Shown: positions 43,085 through 54,715 of the stretch, one piece after another | Position numbering within the stretch: position 1 is the stretch's first letter | How the letters are laid out: every line of letters begins with the position of its first letter | Origin: Adenophora triphylla var. japonica | Taxonomy: Eukaryota > Streptophyta > Magnoliopsida > Asterales > Campanulaceae | Reading direction: 5' to 3' | Length of the DNA stretch: 64,000 nucleotides | Assembly: GCA_022495995.1 (NCBI GenBank) | Contig: JAFEMH010007451.1 | Location: forward strand, 1 to 64,000 | The notes under the pieces: generated by a model | Database searches by the model: none | What the model was told of the DNA's origin: nothing | The model's input: the letters and a program-made list of their open reading frames with translations, nothing else | Position numbers and translations under genes: made by a program

Positions 43085-44116
43085 GTGATGACTCGGTCTG
43101 GACAGATGAGTATTGAGCAGCCTAAGGGTGACAAAAAGAATGCCGTTTCGGAGCCAAAGACAGATAAGAGGCCTTATAAGTCGGAAGTAGAAAAGCCAGA
43201 CTCTGACAAAGAGGATCCAGTGTTGACTCAGCTGAAGTGTACCCAAGCCAATATCTCCTTGTGGTCCCTGTTAACCTCTTCATACCCTCATAAGTTGAAG
43301 CTAGAAGAAAGTTTGGCCAAGACCATGGTGCCCATAGATGTCACCCCAGATGAGGTCGTCCAAATGATTGGAAATATCCACTACGGAAACATCATTACCT
43401 TCACTGACTTGGACCTGCCAAAGTATGGGGCTAGTCATAACGAACCTCTTTACATCACAGTCCAGTTAGAAGAGCGTCGATTGCCACGGGTATTAGTCGA
43501 TGGAGGGTCTGCAATGAATGTCTTGCCAGCCAAGATGATGGACTTATTGGACTTGAAACCAACAGATTTGAAGCCTTCTAGTCAGACTATTAAGGCTTAT
43601 GACTCCACTGCACGGTCAGTTTTGGGGATTGCTACTCTCAAGCTGTGGTTCGGAAAAAAGGTCATGGACGTTGATTTTCAAGTGATTGATATTCCGATTT
43701 CCTTTACTGCTCTCCTGGGACGGCCCTGGATCCACCAGATAAATGGGGTAGCCTCTACCTTGCACCAGTGCGTCAAATTTCAGTCAAATGATGGTACTAT
43801 CACCACCATTTATGGAGACAGTGTCACGGTAGAAGGAACCAGCGCTGGAGACATCCCGATATTGGAAATCAAACATGATGACGAAGGGTTGGCATTGACA
43901 GGATTCTCTGTAGCTTCTTCCAAAGCACAAGTGTGTAGCACTGACCTCACTACTACTTTCGACCAAATCCCTCCTGCCATGAGAATGATGAGAAAAATGG
44001 GTTATCTTCCGGGACTTGGATTGGGTGGAAGACTTCAGGGTCGCAATACCATCATCGATGTAAAGGAACAATACCGTATACGGCTTGGGGTACAAACCAA
44101 ATGGCAGAAAAGATAA
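43085..44116 (+). CDS. T3 retropepsin-like protease with C-terminal G-patch
   Basis: An intact 343-codon frame. Active-site strand VLVDGGSAMNVLPAKMM (about residues 137-153), with DGGS as often seen in plant Tat proteases. KAYDSTARSVLGIATLKLWF and LLGRPWIHQINGVASTLHQ complete the fold (to about residue 225). A G-patch follows at about 300-325: MMRKMGYLPGLGLGGRLQG. G-patches bind RNA and helicases; some retroviral proteases carry one. A charged Lys/Asp N-terminus of about 70 residues precedes the protease. Start at the second codon of MMTRSGQ is equally possible. Confidence 0.8.
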   Translation: MMTRSGQMSIEQPKGDKKNAVSEPKTDKRPYKSEVEKPDSDKEDPVLTQLKCTQANISLWSLLTSSYPHKLKLEESLAKTMVPIDVTPDEVVQMIGNIHYGNIITFTDLDLPKYGASHNEPLYITVQLEERRLPRVLVDGGSAMNVLPAKMMDLLDLKPTDLKPSSQTIKAYDSTARSVLGIATLKLWFGKKVMDVDFQVIDIPISFTALLGRPWIHQINGVASTLHQCVKFQSNDGTITTIYGDSVTVEGTSAGDIPILEIKHDDEGLALTGFSVASSKAQVCSTDLTTTFDQIPPAMRMMRKMGYLPGLGLGGRLQGRNTIIDVKEQYRIRLGVQTKWQKR

Positions 44117-44935
44117 AGGGGTCCGCTTCATCCCTACAGCTTATCCCCGACCCATTATTTTACATAAGGCGAGACACAATACGATAAAAGTGATCACCAG
44201 ATCTCCTTGCGGAAAACCCTTCTGGAGAATCTTGAGAAAATAAGGGAAAGCCGCCCAATCCCGTTCGAAGAATGTTCCTTGACTTGCCGACATTCCTGGG
44301 GCTACCACTACCGTTCGTAACGAGTATGTCTTCAAAGGAAACTCAGACGGCCAAAGAGTCAGCATTCCAGGTAATAGACTTCTCTCGGCTTTCGAGTTAG
44401 CTCTTCCGAAGATCAGCCAGATAGAAGCCGCCAAGAGTGAAGACGGCTGAGTGGGGCTTGCTATAGTTGTTTGATGAAGAAGCACAGATCCCGCATTTGA
44501 TCGACTTCAGCTCAGATGCTGAGATAGTTGCCGTAATTGGAGACGGTGGTGAAAATCCTTTTGATCCCCGCACTTTGGTAACTAAGACAGAAATGCCATT
44601 GAAGAATTGGGAGACGTTCTCAGGACCGATAGCCAGCCGACAGCAAATGATAGAGGAGCTTGGATTGGTACCCCGTCCTTCTTAACCCAGTCGTGTCAAA
44701 CACCCTGTTGTCCATACAGCCGAGTCAGAATCTTTGAATTCCAGCCTCTCGAGTCATCCAAAAGCCTCACGCCCGAGGACTATCAAAATGTAATCGATGT
44801 CATCTTTCCCTTATTTTGAATGAAATGACAGATCTTTCGAGTATCCTCTTATTGCCAACTTAACAAATGATAAATTAACTCAAAACATAACAACAGGTAA
44901 TAATGAATCATTTGAACAAGATGCAAACACACTAA
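44117..44935 (+). pseudogene. T3 protease-RT linker
   Basis: Broken frames. The clearest piece is 44467-44685, with EEAQIPHLIDFSSDAEIVAV. Sequence from 44820 is A/T rich and may hold an intron remnant (Ogre elements splice here), but no clean donor-acceptor pair is evident. Confidence 0.45.
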
Positions 44936-45900
44936 ATGAACAATACATTAAAGAAATCTTTAAGCGGGTTTCAAAAAGAGGAAAACCGGGCCCAAGCCGC
45001 CGAGGAGGTTTTGACAAGTGTGAACTTGGGTACCGTCGAGGAACCTAAAGAGACACAGATCGGAAACTTCTTCCAGGGGGTTGAACGGGACAGTAGACCG
45101 ATCGATCCGCTCGGGAATACGTCGACGTGTTTGCATGGTCATACAGGGATATGCCGGGGGCTAAAAGCTTCGATAGTAGAGCACAGAATCCCTCTAGCAC
45201 CGGATGCTAAACCGCAAAGCGTAACCGAGAAAGATCAAGCCGTAATGGTCTCTACAAGGTCAAAGAAGAAATTGAGAAGCTACTGCGGGTAGGATTCATC
45301 GTAGTCATTGAATATCCGACATGGTTGTCCAATATTGTGACCGTCACCAAGGCCAATGGGAAGGTGCGCTGCATGTGGATTTCCGAGATCTGAACAAGGC
45401 CAGCCCCAAGGACGATTACCCTTTGCCAAACATAGACATCCCGGTGGACTCCACTCGCCAACTACGAAGTCAAATCCTTCGTTGATGGCTTTGCAGATAC
45501 AACCAGATCAAGATGGCCGAGGAAGACCAAGAAAAGACAGCCTTCACCACGCCGTGGGAACTTATCAAGTTATACGGTGATGCCATTTGGGCTTAAGAAC
45601 GCCGGGCTACCTACCAAAGGGCAGCGGCCGCGCTTTTTCATGACATGATCCACAAGGAGATTGAGGTCTACGTAGACGACATGATAATCCACTCCAAAGG
45701 CGAGGACGGCAAGCACTTTGTTGACCTGCGGAAGTTCTTTGAGAGACCGAGACAACATTCCATGAGACTAAACCCTGCTAAATGCACCTTCGGAGTGACA
45801 AGGGGAAAAGTGCTTGGGTATATGGTCAAGGAGCGAGGTATTTAAGCTGACCCCCAAAAGATCAAAGCCATTATGGATATGAGGCCACCTCGGACCCGCA
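44936..45900 (+). pseudogene. T3 reverse transcriptase, multiply frameshifted
   Basis: The lead-in EEVLTSVNLGTVEEPKETQI is typical of Tat RT. Then, in changing frames: VDFRDLNKASPKDDYPLP (catalytic Asp), QIKMAEEDQEKTAF, a CHLGLRTP-shifted MPFGLKNAG motif, VYVDDMIIHSKGEDG (YVDD) and LNPAKCTFGVTRGKVLGY. At least six frame breaks. Not functional. Confidence 0.8.
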
Positions 45901-45916
45901 GGAAGTCAAGAGCTTT

Positions 45917-46540
45917 ATGGGAAAACCGCAGTACATCACCGTTTGCCAATCGGTTGACCACTATGTGCGAGCCCATCTTCAAGCTCATGAAGAAGAACGT
46001 AGACACGAGAATGGACCGAAGAATGCCAGGATGCTTTTGACCAGATCAAGGCATACTTGGTACACCCTCCAAGCTATGCCCCCACATAGACAGAAACCTC
46101 TTCTGCTCTATCTCAATGTCACTGACACGGCAGTTGGGGCTATGCTTGCTCAGGAAAGGAAAGACTCTCGGGTAGAAAACGCCATTTACTTTGTCAGCCG
46201 GAAGCTGCAGGGAAGTGAGCTCAATTACTCAGCATGTGAAAAGACCTGTGCAGGACTGGTCTGGGTAGTCGGCAAGTTGAAGCATTATATGCAAGCCCAC
46301 CCTATGAATTTAGTCTCAAAAATGGACCCCATCAAGTACATCTTTGATAAGCCTTCCCTCTCGATGCGTCTAGCAAAGTGGTCCTTCTTCTTAGCAGAGT
46401 ACGACATCAACTATGTGACCAGAAAGGCTATCAAGGGTCAAGCATTGTCAGACCACCTGGCAAACTTTCCCAGTAATGAAGATGAGGGCCCGAACCCCAA
46501 TTCCTGCATTGAAGGGATCTTTGCAAGTGAACCTGAAAAC
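45917..46540 (+). pseudogene. T3 first RNase H
   Basis: An open frame (45917-46633) reads PLLLYLNVTDTAVGAMLAQE, AIYFVSRKLQGSELNYSACE (Glu), KHYMQAHPMNLVSKMDP and LAKWSFFLAEYDINYVTRK. The fold is complete and the usual first Asp is at TDTA. The N-terminal part is the RT thumb with a few unlikely residues. Confidence 0.8.
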
Positions 46541-46925
46541 CGATGGCGCTGTTCTTTGACGGAGCCGCTAACAAAAGAGGAAACGGTATCGGGATGCTAC
46601 TGGTCGATCCGAAGGATGAGCATACACCCATAGCCCTCAAGTTGAACTTCCCTGCCACGAACAATGTTGCCGAGTATGAAGCCTGCATTGCTGGTTTGGA
46701 AGCTGCTTTAGAAAGGATTGTCAAGTAGCTAGAAGTTTACGGAGACTCAGCCCTGATCATCAATCAGGTTTCCAACAAGTGGAAGACTGTGGACCCTAAC
46801 CTGCAGCGGTATCATGCCCATATGGAGGAGTTGACTGGACAGTTCAGAGAAGTGACCTTCCACTAATTGCCAAGGGAAAAGAACAGATTCACAGATGCAT
46901 TAGCTACTCTAGCCTCATTGGTAGA
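46541..46925 (+). pseudogene. T3 archaeal-type RNase H
   Basis: MALFFDGAANKRGNGIGMLL, NNVAEYEACIAGLEAALE and, after a TAG at 46726, VYGDSALIINQVSNKWKT and REKNRFTDALATLASL. All four acidic positions are readable, but a second stop (TAA, 46864) also interrupts. Confidence 0.8.
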
Positions 46926-48300
46926 GATCCCCGAGGGAAAAGCCATAAAACCCTTCCGAGTGGGTAGAAGAGAAGCCCCAGCCTTCTGTTGTGAAGTAGA
47001 CCTGGGACCCGAGCCTATAAAGGAACCCTGGTACAATCAAATTTACCAGTTCCTCAAAGATGGAGAGTCAGCTTTCAGAGACAAAGAAGGTAGACCGAAA
47101 GAAGGAGTCAGAGCCAAGAGCTTGCAAGCTCTGAAAAGGTTGGCCTCCCATTATGTCATTCTAGGAGGCAACCTGTACAAGAAGCGATACCAAGGACCAC
47201 TCCTCTTGTGCGTCACTCAAGAAAAAGCCAAAGAGTTGATGACTGAAGTCCACAATGGTCCTTGCGGTCCTCATATGAATGCCAGAGCCCTGATGCAAGT
47301 GATCCTCAGAATGGGTTACTACTGGATTTCCATGGAAACAGACTGTGTCCAGCACGTCCGAGCATGCGACAAGTGCCAGCGGTTTGCCAACCTCAACCAT
47401 CTCCCGCCTCATGACCTCGTGGCCGCATGACGACTCCTTGGCCGTTTGCAACTTGGGGTATTGACGTGATAGGGAAAATAGCCCCGGCAGGAAGCAATGG
47501 GCATGAATTTGTGCTAGTAGCCATCGACTACTTCACCAAGTGGGTAGAGGCCAAGTCTTACAAGGTCCTCACTTCCAGAAAAGTGGCCCAATTCATCAAA
47601 GAAAACATAATGTGCAGATATGGGGTGCCCAATGAGATCATTTCTGATAATGGGTCGTACTTTGAAAGGGATTGTGATAGGTTGCTTTGCCGTCGAATTC
47701 AGAATCACTCGCCACAAGTCGTCTCCGTACGTACCTCGGACTAATGGAACCGTGGAAGCCGCTAATAAGACGCTCGAACGGATCATCCGAAGATGGCCAC
47801 CCGTGGTCGTGATTGGCCCGAAAAGCCGCACTTGGCACTCGGGGCTACAGAACGTCTGTCGAAATGCTACAGGAGAAACTCCTTTTGCCTTAACCTACGG
47901 GATGGAAGCAGTGTTACCAGTGGAGTTGGAAATCCCGTCATTAAGGGTCCTCCTGGAAAACAGTGTCAATGAAGTGGAATGGTTGCGCAGCCGGCATGAT
48001 GAGTTAGCCCTGCTTGACGAGAGAAGGCTAAAAGCCATGGAACACACCCGAGCCTACCAAAGGCGGATGGCCGGGCGTTTGATAAAAAGGTCAAGGCCGT
48101 AGACATCAAAGAAGGTGACTTAGTGTTGAAAGTGAAGCCCCCTACCAAAGACAACCCCCCTGGGAAAATGGGAACCCGTTTGGATCGGCCCTTATGTGGT
48201 GCAGAAGATACTATCGGGAGGAGCCATGAAGCTTGCAGACCTGGACGGCAATCCCTTTGTCCACCCAGTCAACGGTGATAAGCTCAAAAGATACTATGTC
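46926..48300 (+). pseudogene. T3 integrase, frameshifted
   Basis: 46867-47430 is open through the zinc-binding domain (EVHNGPCGPHMNARALM, CDKCQRFANL). The core continues in a second frame from 47427: WGIDVIGKIAPAG (Asp), AIDYFTKWVEAKSY and EIISDNGSYF (Asp). It shifts again to 47620-48102: NGTVEAANKTLERII (Glu), TPFALTYGMEAVLPVE and the C-terminal end near 48290 (HPVNGDKLKRYYV). No chromodomain. Confidence 0.85.
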
Positions 48301-48872
48301 TAAAAAAAATATATAATAATAAAAAAATTATAAAAAAAAAAAGTGGAAAAAGAGTAATACCCAGTGAGTGAAAACCCCAAAAAGGGCGGTCTAGGCAAAA
48401 GACAGGGTTGCACATAAAAAAAAAAAGAAGAAAAAAAATCTTAGTGCAAAAGAGTAATGCCCACTAGGCCGAAAACCCCAAAAAGGGCGGTCTAGGCAAA
48501 AACAGTGGCTGCACATGAACAAATTAGTTCACCAGAATGAACTACGAAGACCTGAGCCCCTTAGTCTTTCTTGTAAAAGGGGAACGTAGGCAGCCATATA
48601 TGGTTCGGTCTAAACAATAAAAAGGACGATTAAGTTTCCATGAAATGTGTCCTAAACAATAAAAAGGACAATCAAGCTTCCATGAAGTGCGTCCTAAATA
48701 ATGAAGGGTATTTCAGTTTTCATAAAACGGGTCCCAATAAATAAGACATTTGAATTTCCATGAAATGTGTCTTGACTAATTTTTAAGATAATATTTCTTG
48801 TTCATTACAAGTTAAAAACTTCTTGATGAGTTCAAGCACGGCCTACCTCTTGGCTCGCTAACCTACAAAGAT
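48301..48872. repeat. T3 spacer after integrase with about 120-bp direct repeat
   Basis: Two copies of the block aaaaccccaaaaagggcggt / ctaggcaaaa, preceded by agagtaatrcccast, lie at about 48350-48410 and 48450-48510, separated by A-rich runs. Shorter repeats of the form tccatgaaatgtgtcctaaacaataaaaagga follow (48605-48780). No coding sequence. Confidence 0.7.
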
Positions 48873-50595
48873 CTAAAATACCATAAAATGCCTAAATAAA
48901 CTAATGTGTTTGCAAAATGGCAATAAGGGAATCCTAAGAAAAGATCCGTCGCCGTCATTCGCCGAGTCTTCTTTGGTCTTCTTCCCTTTTCCTTGGCCCC
49001 GTCGAGTCTTCTTCCTCTTTTTATCTATGATGTCGGTATCCCTCATCCCGACCTCCGGTATCCTCACTGGAGCCTCTACCAAACCCGTGTCAATAAGTGC
49101 TCTCTATCCGAGCACGAGTCCGCACCTCCTCCCTCTGAGCCTCAGTCAAAGGAGCGACCTCGGACAACCTCTTGTACCGAGCCTCCATATCCCTGACCAA
49201 GTCACCTGACTGGTTATGGCGACTCGCCTTAGCCTCAGTCTCCCTCAAAGTCCTGCTCGAGTCCCAGCCGCCTCCCAATAAAGCTCGACGTCTCTCCTCC
49301 AAGATGACCTGAGTCGCTCCCATCTCCCTCTCGTACTACCCAAGTAGACAAGGGTCAAGATGGTGCTCTTCCCCGCTCCTGAAGATAGCCCTGGGTGGGA
49401 AAGCGGCGTATGTCCAAGTCCTCGAGAAGAAAGAGAAGCTGGCCGGGATCCCTCATGTCCAATGACACCACCTCCATGGTCCGAATGTCCTCCCAATCAC
49501 TCAGTGGCTCCTGTAAAGCCCCAAACTGCCTGGATACTAAGCAGGTATGTAGAAGGATGACCAGCAGGAATCCTGAACCCTCACAGATAAGACTCCCGAA
49601 ATATCCTCCCGGGTCCGCAACCTCCAATAGAGGAATCCACCAACGGATGTCCGAAGTGGATAGCCGAGCCATCGTCGCTCCCAGCCTACCCTGGTCCTGT
49701 TGCCTCGGTGCACCTCTCCGAGAAATCACCCAAGGGCACCGAGTCGGCAAAGCCCCGGCAAAGCCCCGAGCCTCTCCCTGCAGCCATAAGGTCAACACAG
49801 CCGGACTCCTGATCTCATGAAATGGTCTCCTCGAGCCATCCTGTCAATCCCATGGAGTGTCTCTCCCAAAACCAGCGGACAATATCCTTCCCAGCCTTGC
49901 AGCCTCTAACCATGTCCAAGAGGCCACTATGACAGATCCCCACGGACTCAAGCAGTGAACAACGTAGAATATGCAAAGAATGAAAGCATCCATAGCCACC
50001 GTGGTCGCAGCCATATCTTGCGCCCCAAACCTGCCCGGGATATCGAAAGGTCAATCCTATCCGGGCTATCATCATCCTCTCAAATTCTCTCCCAAAGGAA
50101 TCTCGCAAAAGATGCAAGCTTTACCGCCACTGGCACGTCTCCGATCAGCGGAATAGATATAGCCTCAATCTCGGGACTCCCAATGAAGGCTCGGAAGTCT
50201 TCATGCGTTGGGACAATCTCGTTATAAGAAAAGCAGTAAACATGTCTCCGGACGTCCCAGAACTTTGCTGCTGCTCTCAAAAGGTCCCAATCGGGCGGGA
50301 GATCCCTCAAATGCCATAAAGACTTGATCTTGAAGGAAGAATCAAGCAGGCCCCTATGAGATTGGAAGTTGTATCTCACCCAAGATTGAAGATCGGACAG
50401 TAAAACGGTCTCGCTTCCCCTTTGCAATCTGACGGGCTTCTCCATCGCAAAATGACCAAAGATGGTGCTTTTAGGTCCAAAATGTGCTCTGGGAACAATT
50501 GGGACAAGTCTAGAGTTGAAAATGAAATGAAATGGCCAAGCCTTGCTTTTATTCGTAAAATAACCAGCCAACAACCGTGAGCCGCACGGCTTCAT
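48873..50595 (-). pseudogene. T3 antisense gene B: DUF7745/plant-mobile-domain-like
   Basis: Minus-strand start at 50595 (MKPCGSRLLAGYF). The 171-codon first part has KIKSLWHLRDLPPDWDLLRA, AAAKFWDVRRHVYCFSYNEI and PTHEDFRAFIGSPEIEAI, the signature arrangement of plant PMD/DUF7745 proteins. After frameshifts it continues at 49798-49355 (WWIPLLEVADPGGYFGSL, VSRQFGALQEPL) and ends with an Arg/Glu helix (49323) and a Lys-rich tail (48990). It runs opposite to the polymerase genes. Function in retrotransposons is unknown. Confidence 0.65.
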
Positions 50596-50973
50596 TTGCC
50601 CTCGTGACCTATCCGCACGGCTACATTAGCCCTCTGCAGAAAAAATTCTGCAAAGCAACCAAAGTTGCTGCCCAAGTGAGTTTTCACCCCACTTTTTCAA
50701 CCAAAACCTATACAAAAACATATCCAGAAGCCATTCAATCATTTATATACCATTATAAATCATTTTGGCCCAGTTTCAGCCCCGATTCCAAGCAAAAAAT
50801 CGCCCCAAGGCTCAGATAATATGCAAATTGAAAAAGCATGAATTAGAAAAGCAAATAAAACATAAATACAATGTCTTCGCCCCATCGGCGCCAAAATAAA
50901 GCAAAAAATAAACAAAATGTGCATAAAATGTGTTCATTGTTTTTTCTGTTCCTAAATCCACTCTAGAGACCTC
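50596..50973. other. Gap between antisense genes A and B
   Basis: No coding sequence. It has two CCGCACGGCT motifs (about 50580 and 50615) and a minus-strand TATATAAATG near 50738-50747 that could serve gene B. Confidence 0.5.
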
Positions 50974-53618
50974 CTAGGCCTCCGATTCTTCTTCCTCCTC
51001 ATCACTACTCAGCTCATAAATGCTAGCCTCCCTCATCAGGTCCTCACAGTCGCTCACGTCGAACAGATGGACATTATCGTGCCCGTACTCAGCCAGCTGC
51101 TCCAGAATGTCAGCGTTGGGTCCCCGCCCCCGAGGCATGGCACTGGAAGAGTACTCCGAGGCCGATGAGGTAGACGCTGTGCCCCCGACATGCCGTCTCT
51201 TGCGCCCGGGCTCTTGTGCATCCGCATTGCCGCCTTCGAGCGCGAGGCCGGCTTCCTCGACAAGGGATCGGCACACGTCCTTCCAGCCCCTATTACACTC
51301 GACCAATCTCGTAAGTGCGAGCTGGAACCTGAGAAAAAGAAGAGAAAAGTCTCAGAAAAGTCTCAGAAAAATCTCAGAAAATCTCAGAAAATTGCAAAAA
51401 GCAGAAAAATCTGAAAGCGGAAAAAGGGAAAGACCCTAAAAGTATACTTACAAGTGGCCGTCAAGGCGGCAAGGTGTACTGGGGCTCCCTAGCGTCGGGG
51501 ACAGGTATCCTCATCCTCCTCGGTACTCCATGGACCACGTAGGACAGATGCGCAGGAGGGATCGGCGGGTCAGTAGGCTCATCCTCCCTATATCCCTGAG
51601 TGACCGCCAGCTTCACTAGCTTCTGTGGTGTCCTCAGGCGCTGCTCCACAAACACAGTGTAGGGGGTATCCATGTCAAAGTACTCCTCTGCAGCCACGCC
51701 GTCCTGGTACCTGGCAATCTCATCCTCTGGCCAATCCACAGGCATGCAGCATCCGTCTTTGGAGGATCGTGGGGAGTAATGGCGTCCAATGGAGGGACAT
51801 GGCCATGCTGCCTCGAGAAACGGTCCCCCAAGTAAATGACATCACATGTCAGCCCAGTGAGCCACCTCCTCTGCCTAGTCGCCTCAATGGCATCTCCCAG
51901 CAAGATCTCTGGATACCTGCCCCAAGGGTAGAAGTCCACTCCATCGTGCCCGTCCTTGTTGATGATCGGCCTCACCATCTTGTAATCGAAGGTAATCCGG
52001 GTCTTCCCCGTGAATTTATCTCTCGCATCTCCCCTCCAGCGAACCATAGCAGGGAAGATGGTGACATCACTCTGCTGGTTCCAAGGGAAGAACCCGATCA
52101 CCTCGCAGAACCAGGCCTGCATATTCAAAGCATCAAAAAAAGGTCATTCTCTCTCTCATAAAAGTCTCAAGACAGAAAAGAGAAAAGAGAAAAGAAAGGA
52201 GACTACCTCAAGGGCAAATGAGAAGCAGTCCATGGAAGCAGCTTTGTTCCGACTGTACATGTCCAACGAGAAGTACAACTCAGCCAATCCGGCCTCGCCC
52301 CACGAGACCGTCCCTATCCCATCCACGTCCTCCAGAGAGTCGAGGAGGCAAGTCATGGCCAGCGTCCCAGAATTAGCGAAGATAGTGACTGATAGCATCA
52401 ACCATATGAATGCTCTAGCCAGCTGCTGGGCAGTCACATCATTAGCAGCAAAGTTCTGCATGCAGTTCTGGACTGCCACCTCGACATTCCGTGTCTCCAT
52501 ACCCAGCCCCTTGGGAATCAACTCAAACCCAACCAAAGCCTGGAACTCCTCAGCTGTAATGTGGTCTCTCCAAGTCACGGGCCTCCCGGTGAACTGTAGG
52601 CCAGTGATCGCTGTGAAGTCGGCGAGTCACTGTCGGCTCTCCCGGCTCGGATGGAAGCTATGTGTGCTTGTCCCACCAGAACTCGGAAAGGGCCTGGACC
52701 AAGCCCTTGCTCTTAGACGTGATGTGGATCCCCCTGCCGATAGCCTCGACGAATGAAGCCAGACCGGGAGCCCTCACCAAATTCTTGGGGTTCACCCCAT
52801 TTTTCTCAAAATCCGGCATCCTCTGCCAAAGCTTGACTGCTATCTCAGATGGTCCTCTAGACTTGTTCTCCTGTAGACAAGCACAAACAACAAAAAAGTG
52901 TGTCAATCATTCATCATTTTCAAAAGCATGCATATATTCACAAAAGTGCACATGTTTTCAAAAGAAAATCATTCACAAAAGTTTTTCTAGCATCATTTGC
53001 ATCAAAAAAGCGTCTTTCATCACTTGAAACGCGTCATGTCAAGTCCCATTGCTTTCCTAAAGCACAAAATCACAATTTTCACAATTCTTTGCACATAAGC
53101 ATTATTCTTTCAAAAATGGCATGCATGAATCCTTTTCATCTTCCAAAATCATGTTTTCTCAAAATTTTGACCTAGTTCTAGCACATGCAAGAACTCCGTC
53201 TCATTTTTGACAATTTTTTCATTCTTACTTTATTTGCGAAAAAAAGTGGGTCATTCCCATTATTTTTGTCAAACAAATTGCACATTGCATATTCTTAGCC
53301 TCATAGGTTATTCATCAATATCTCAAAATCATTCAAAAATCCTAGCAAAAATCCTAGAAAATTCCTAAAATTCGGGTCAAGCCCTAAATCATTCAAAATT
53401 CAATCAAAATCGACGGATTTGAGCAAAATGAGAATGCTTACCCCAATCGATCGAGGGTTCGTTGATTTATGCTCCCTTCTCCCCGGATAGAGCTCCGATG
53501 GAGGCGTAAGGAAGTCATACTTCCTCTCCGTCCGAACAAGCTCCTTCCTCCTCCTCCTCGCAGCCGCGGAGATGTTCCTTCTAGCTTTCCTCGGCATTGG
53601 GTTCCCCTCCGGATCCAT
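50974..53618 (-). pseudogene. T3 antisense gene A: four-exon gene, DUF7745/PMD-like
   Basis: Proposed minus-strand exons: 53618-53442 (basic, RKARRNISAAARRRRKEL), 52872-52207 (GPSEIAVKLWQRMPDFEKNG, ITAEEFQALVGFELIPKGLG), 52116-51453 (AWFCEVIGFFPWNQQSDVTI, VIYLGDRFSRQHGHVPPL) and 51330-50974 (GWKDVCRSLVEEAG; acidic tail ELSSDEEEEESEA). All three introns have GT-AG ends: GGGTAAGC, GAGGTAGTC and CTTGTAAGT donors, with CTACAG, TGCAG and CTCAG acceptors. A frameshift near 52600-52650 and one near 51490 show decay. GDRFSRQHGHV resembles the C-terminal part of PMD/DUF7745 proteins. Confidence 0.6.
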
Positions 53619-53731
53619 TCCAAATCAGTAGAGCCAAAGGGAATTGAAGGAATTTCAAAATTTCTCTCCCTTCTCCTCTCTCTCTTCCTCGGCAGTTCTT
53701 GCGCGGCAATAATGCCCAATGCCCGTTCAAA

Positions 53732-53800
53732 CCTGATTTAAATAATCTGGAAAAAATAGGTCTCTAGCCGTACGGCTCCTTTTTCTCCATCTCATGCCGG
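53732..53800 (-). promoter_or_regulatory. Candidate promoter of antisense gene A
   Basis: The minus strand has two CCG-rich palindromes (GGCCGCCCGGC and AGCCGTACGGCT, 53767-53800) and then ATTATTTAAATC (53733-53745), about 115 bp before the start codon. The two palindromes about 30 bp apart before a TATA-like box copy the layout of the LTR promoter. Confidence 0.4.
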
Positions 53801-53989
53801 GCGGCCTCATTCGCTCGACGGGAAATTACAATCCTTCCTGGACCTTCCACTTGGGCATGCAAATTCCCGTTATCTTTTAACCAAGATAACATCTTTTTCA
53901 GAAAATATCCCTTATCTCTTAAGCAATTAAGCTTTCTTCCCAGTCGCCTCCGTTAATTCCGTTATAACGGGATAACGCTAGGTGACAAC

Positions 53990-54600
53990 CTCCGAATTGT
54001 CAAAACTCTAAACTTAGCTTACCTCTATCCCGAATAGTGACGTATGCTAAGTTCTCTTAACTTAAGCTACCTCTATTCCGAATAGTAACGTACGCTCAAG
54101 TTTCTCTCAACTTAAGCTACCTCTATCCCGAATAGTGACGTACGCTCAAGTTTCTCTCAACTTAAGCTACCTCTATCCCGAATAGTGACGTATGCTAAGT
54201 TCTCTCAACTTAAGCTACCTCTATCCCGAATAGTGACGTACGCTCAAGTTTCTCTCAACTTAAGCTACCTCTATCCCGAATAGTGACGTATGCTAAGTTC
54301 TCTCAACTTAAGCTACCTCTATCCCGAATAGTGACGTACGCTCAAGTTTCTCTCAACTTAAGCTACCTCTATCCCGAATAGTGACGTACGCTCAAGTTTC
54401 TCTCAACTTAAGCTACCTCTATCCCGAATAGTGACGTACGCTCAAGTTTCTCTCAACTTAAGCTACCTCTATCCCGAATAGTGACGTACGCTCAAGTTTC
54501 TCTCAACCTAAGCTACCTCTATCCCGAATAGTGACGTACGCTTAAGTTTCTCTCAACTTTAGCTACCTCTATCTTCTCGATAGTGACGTAAGCTCCAGTT
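53990..54600. repeat. About 50-bp tandem array, 12 units
   Basis: Units are built from ctacctctatcccgaatagt, gacgtacgctcaagttt and ctctcaacttaag. Two length classes exist: about 50 bp (gtacgctcaagtttctc) and 46 bp (gtatgctaagttctc). The outer units are more diverged than the inner ones. 53801-53989 before it is unremarkable. Confidence 0.95.
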
Positions 54601-54602
54601 TT

Positions 54603-54715
54603 CTCAGGTGACAACCTCCATTAATTGTCAATCAGGTGACAACCTCCATTAATTGTCAATCAGGTGACAACCTCCATTAATTGTCAATCAGGTGACATCC
54701 TCCATTAATTGTCAA
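54603..54715. repeat. About 27-bp tandem repeat, four units
   Basis: caggtgacaacctccattaa / ttgtcaat is repeated four times, the last with a substitution (gacatcctcc). A related caacctccgaattgtcaaaa precedes the 50-bp array at 53984. Confidence 0.9.

Noticed and set aside
53990..54600. Regular repeats that could look like a CRISPR array
   Set aside because: Units are contiguous, with no unique spacers, in a plant retrotransposon. It is an ordinary tandem repeat.
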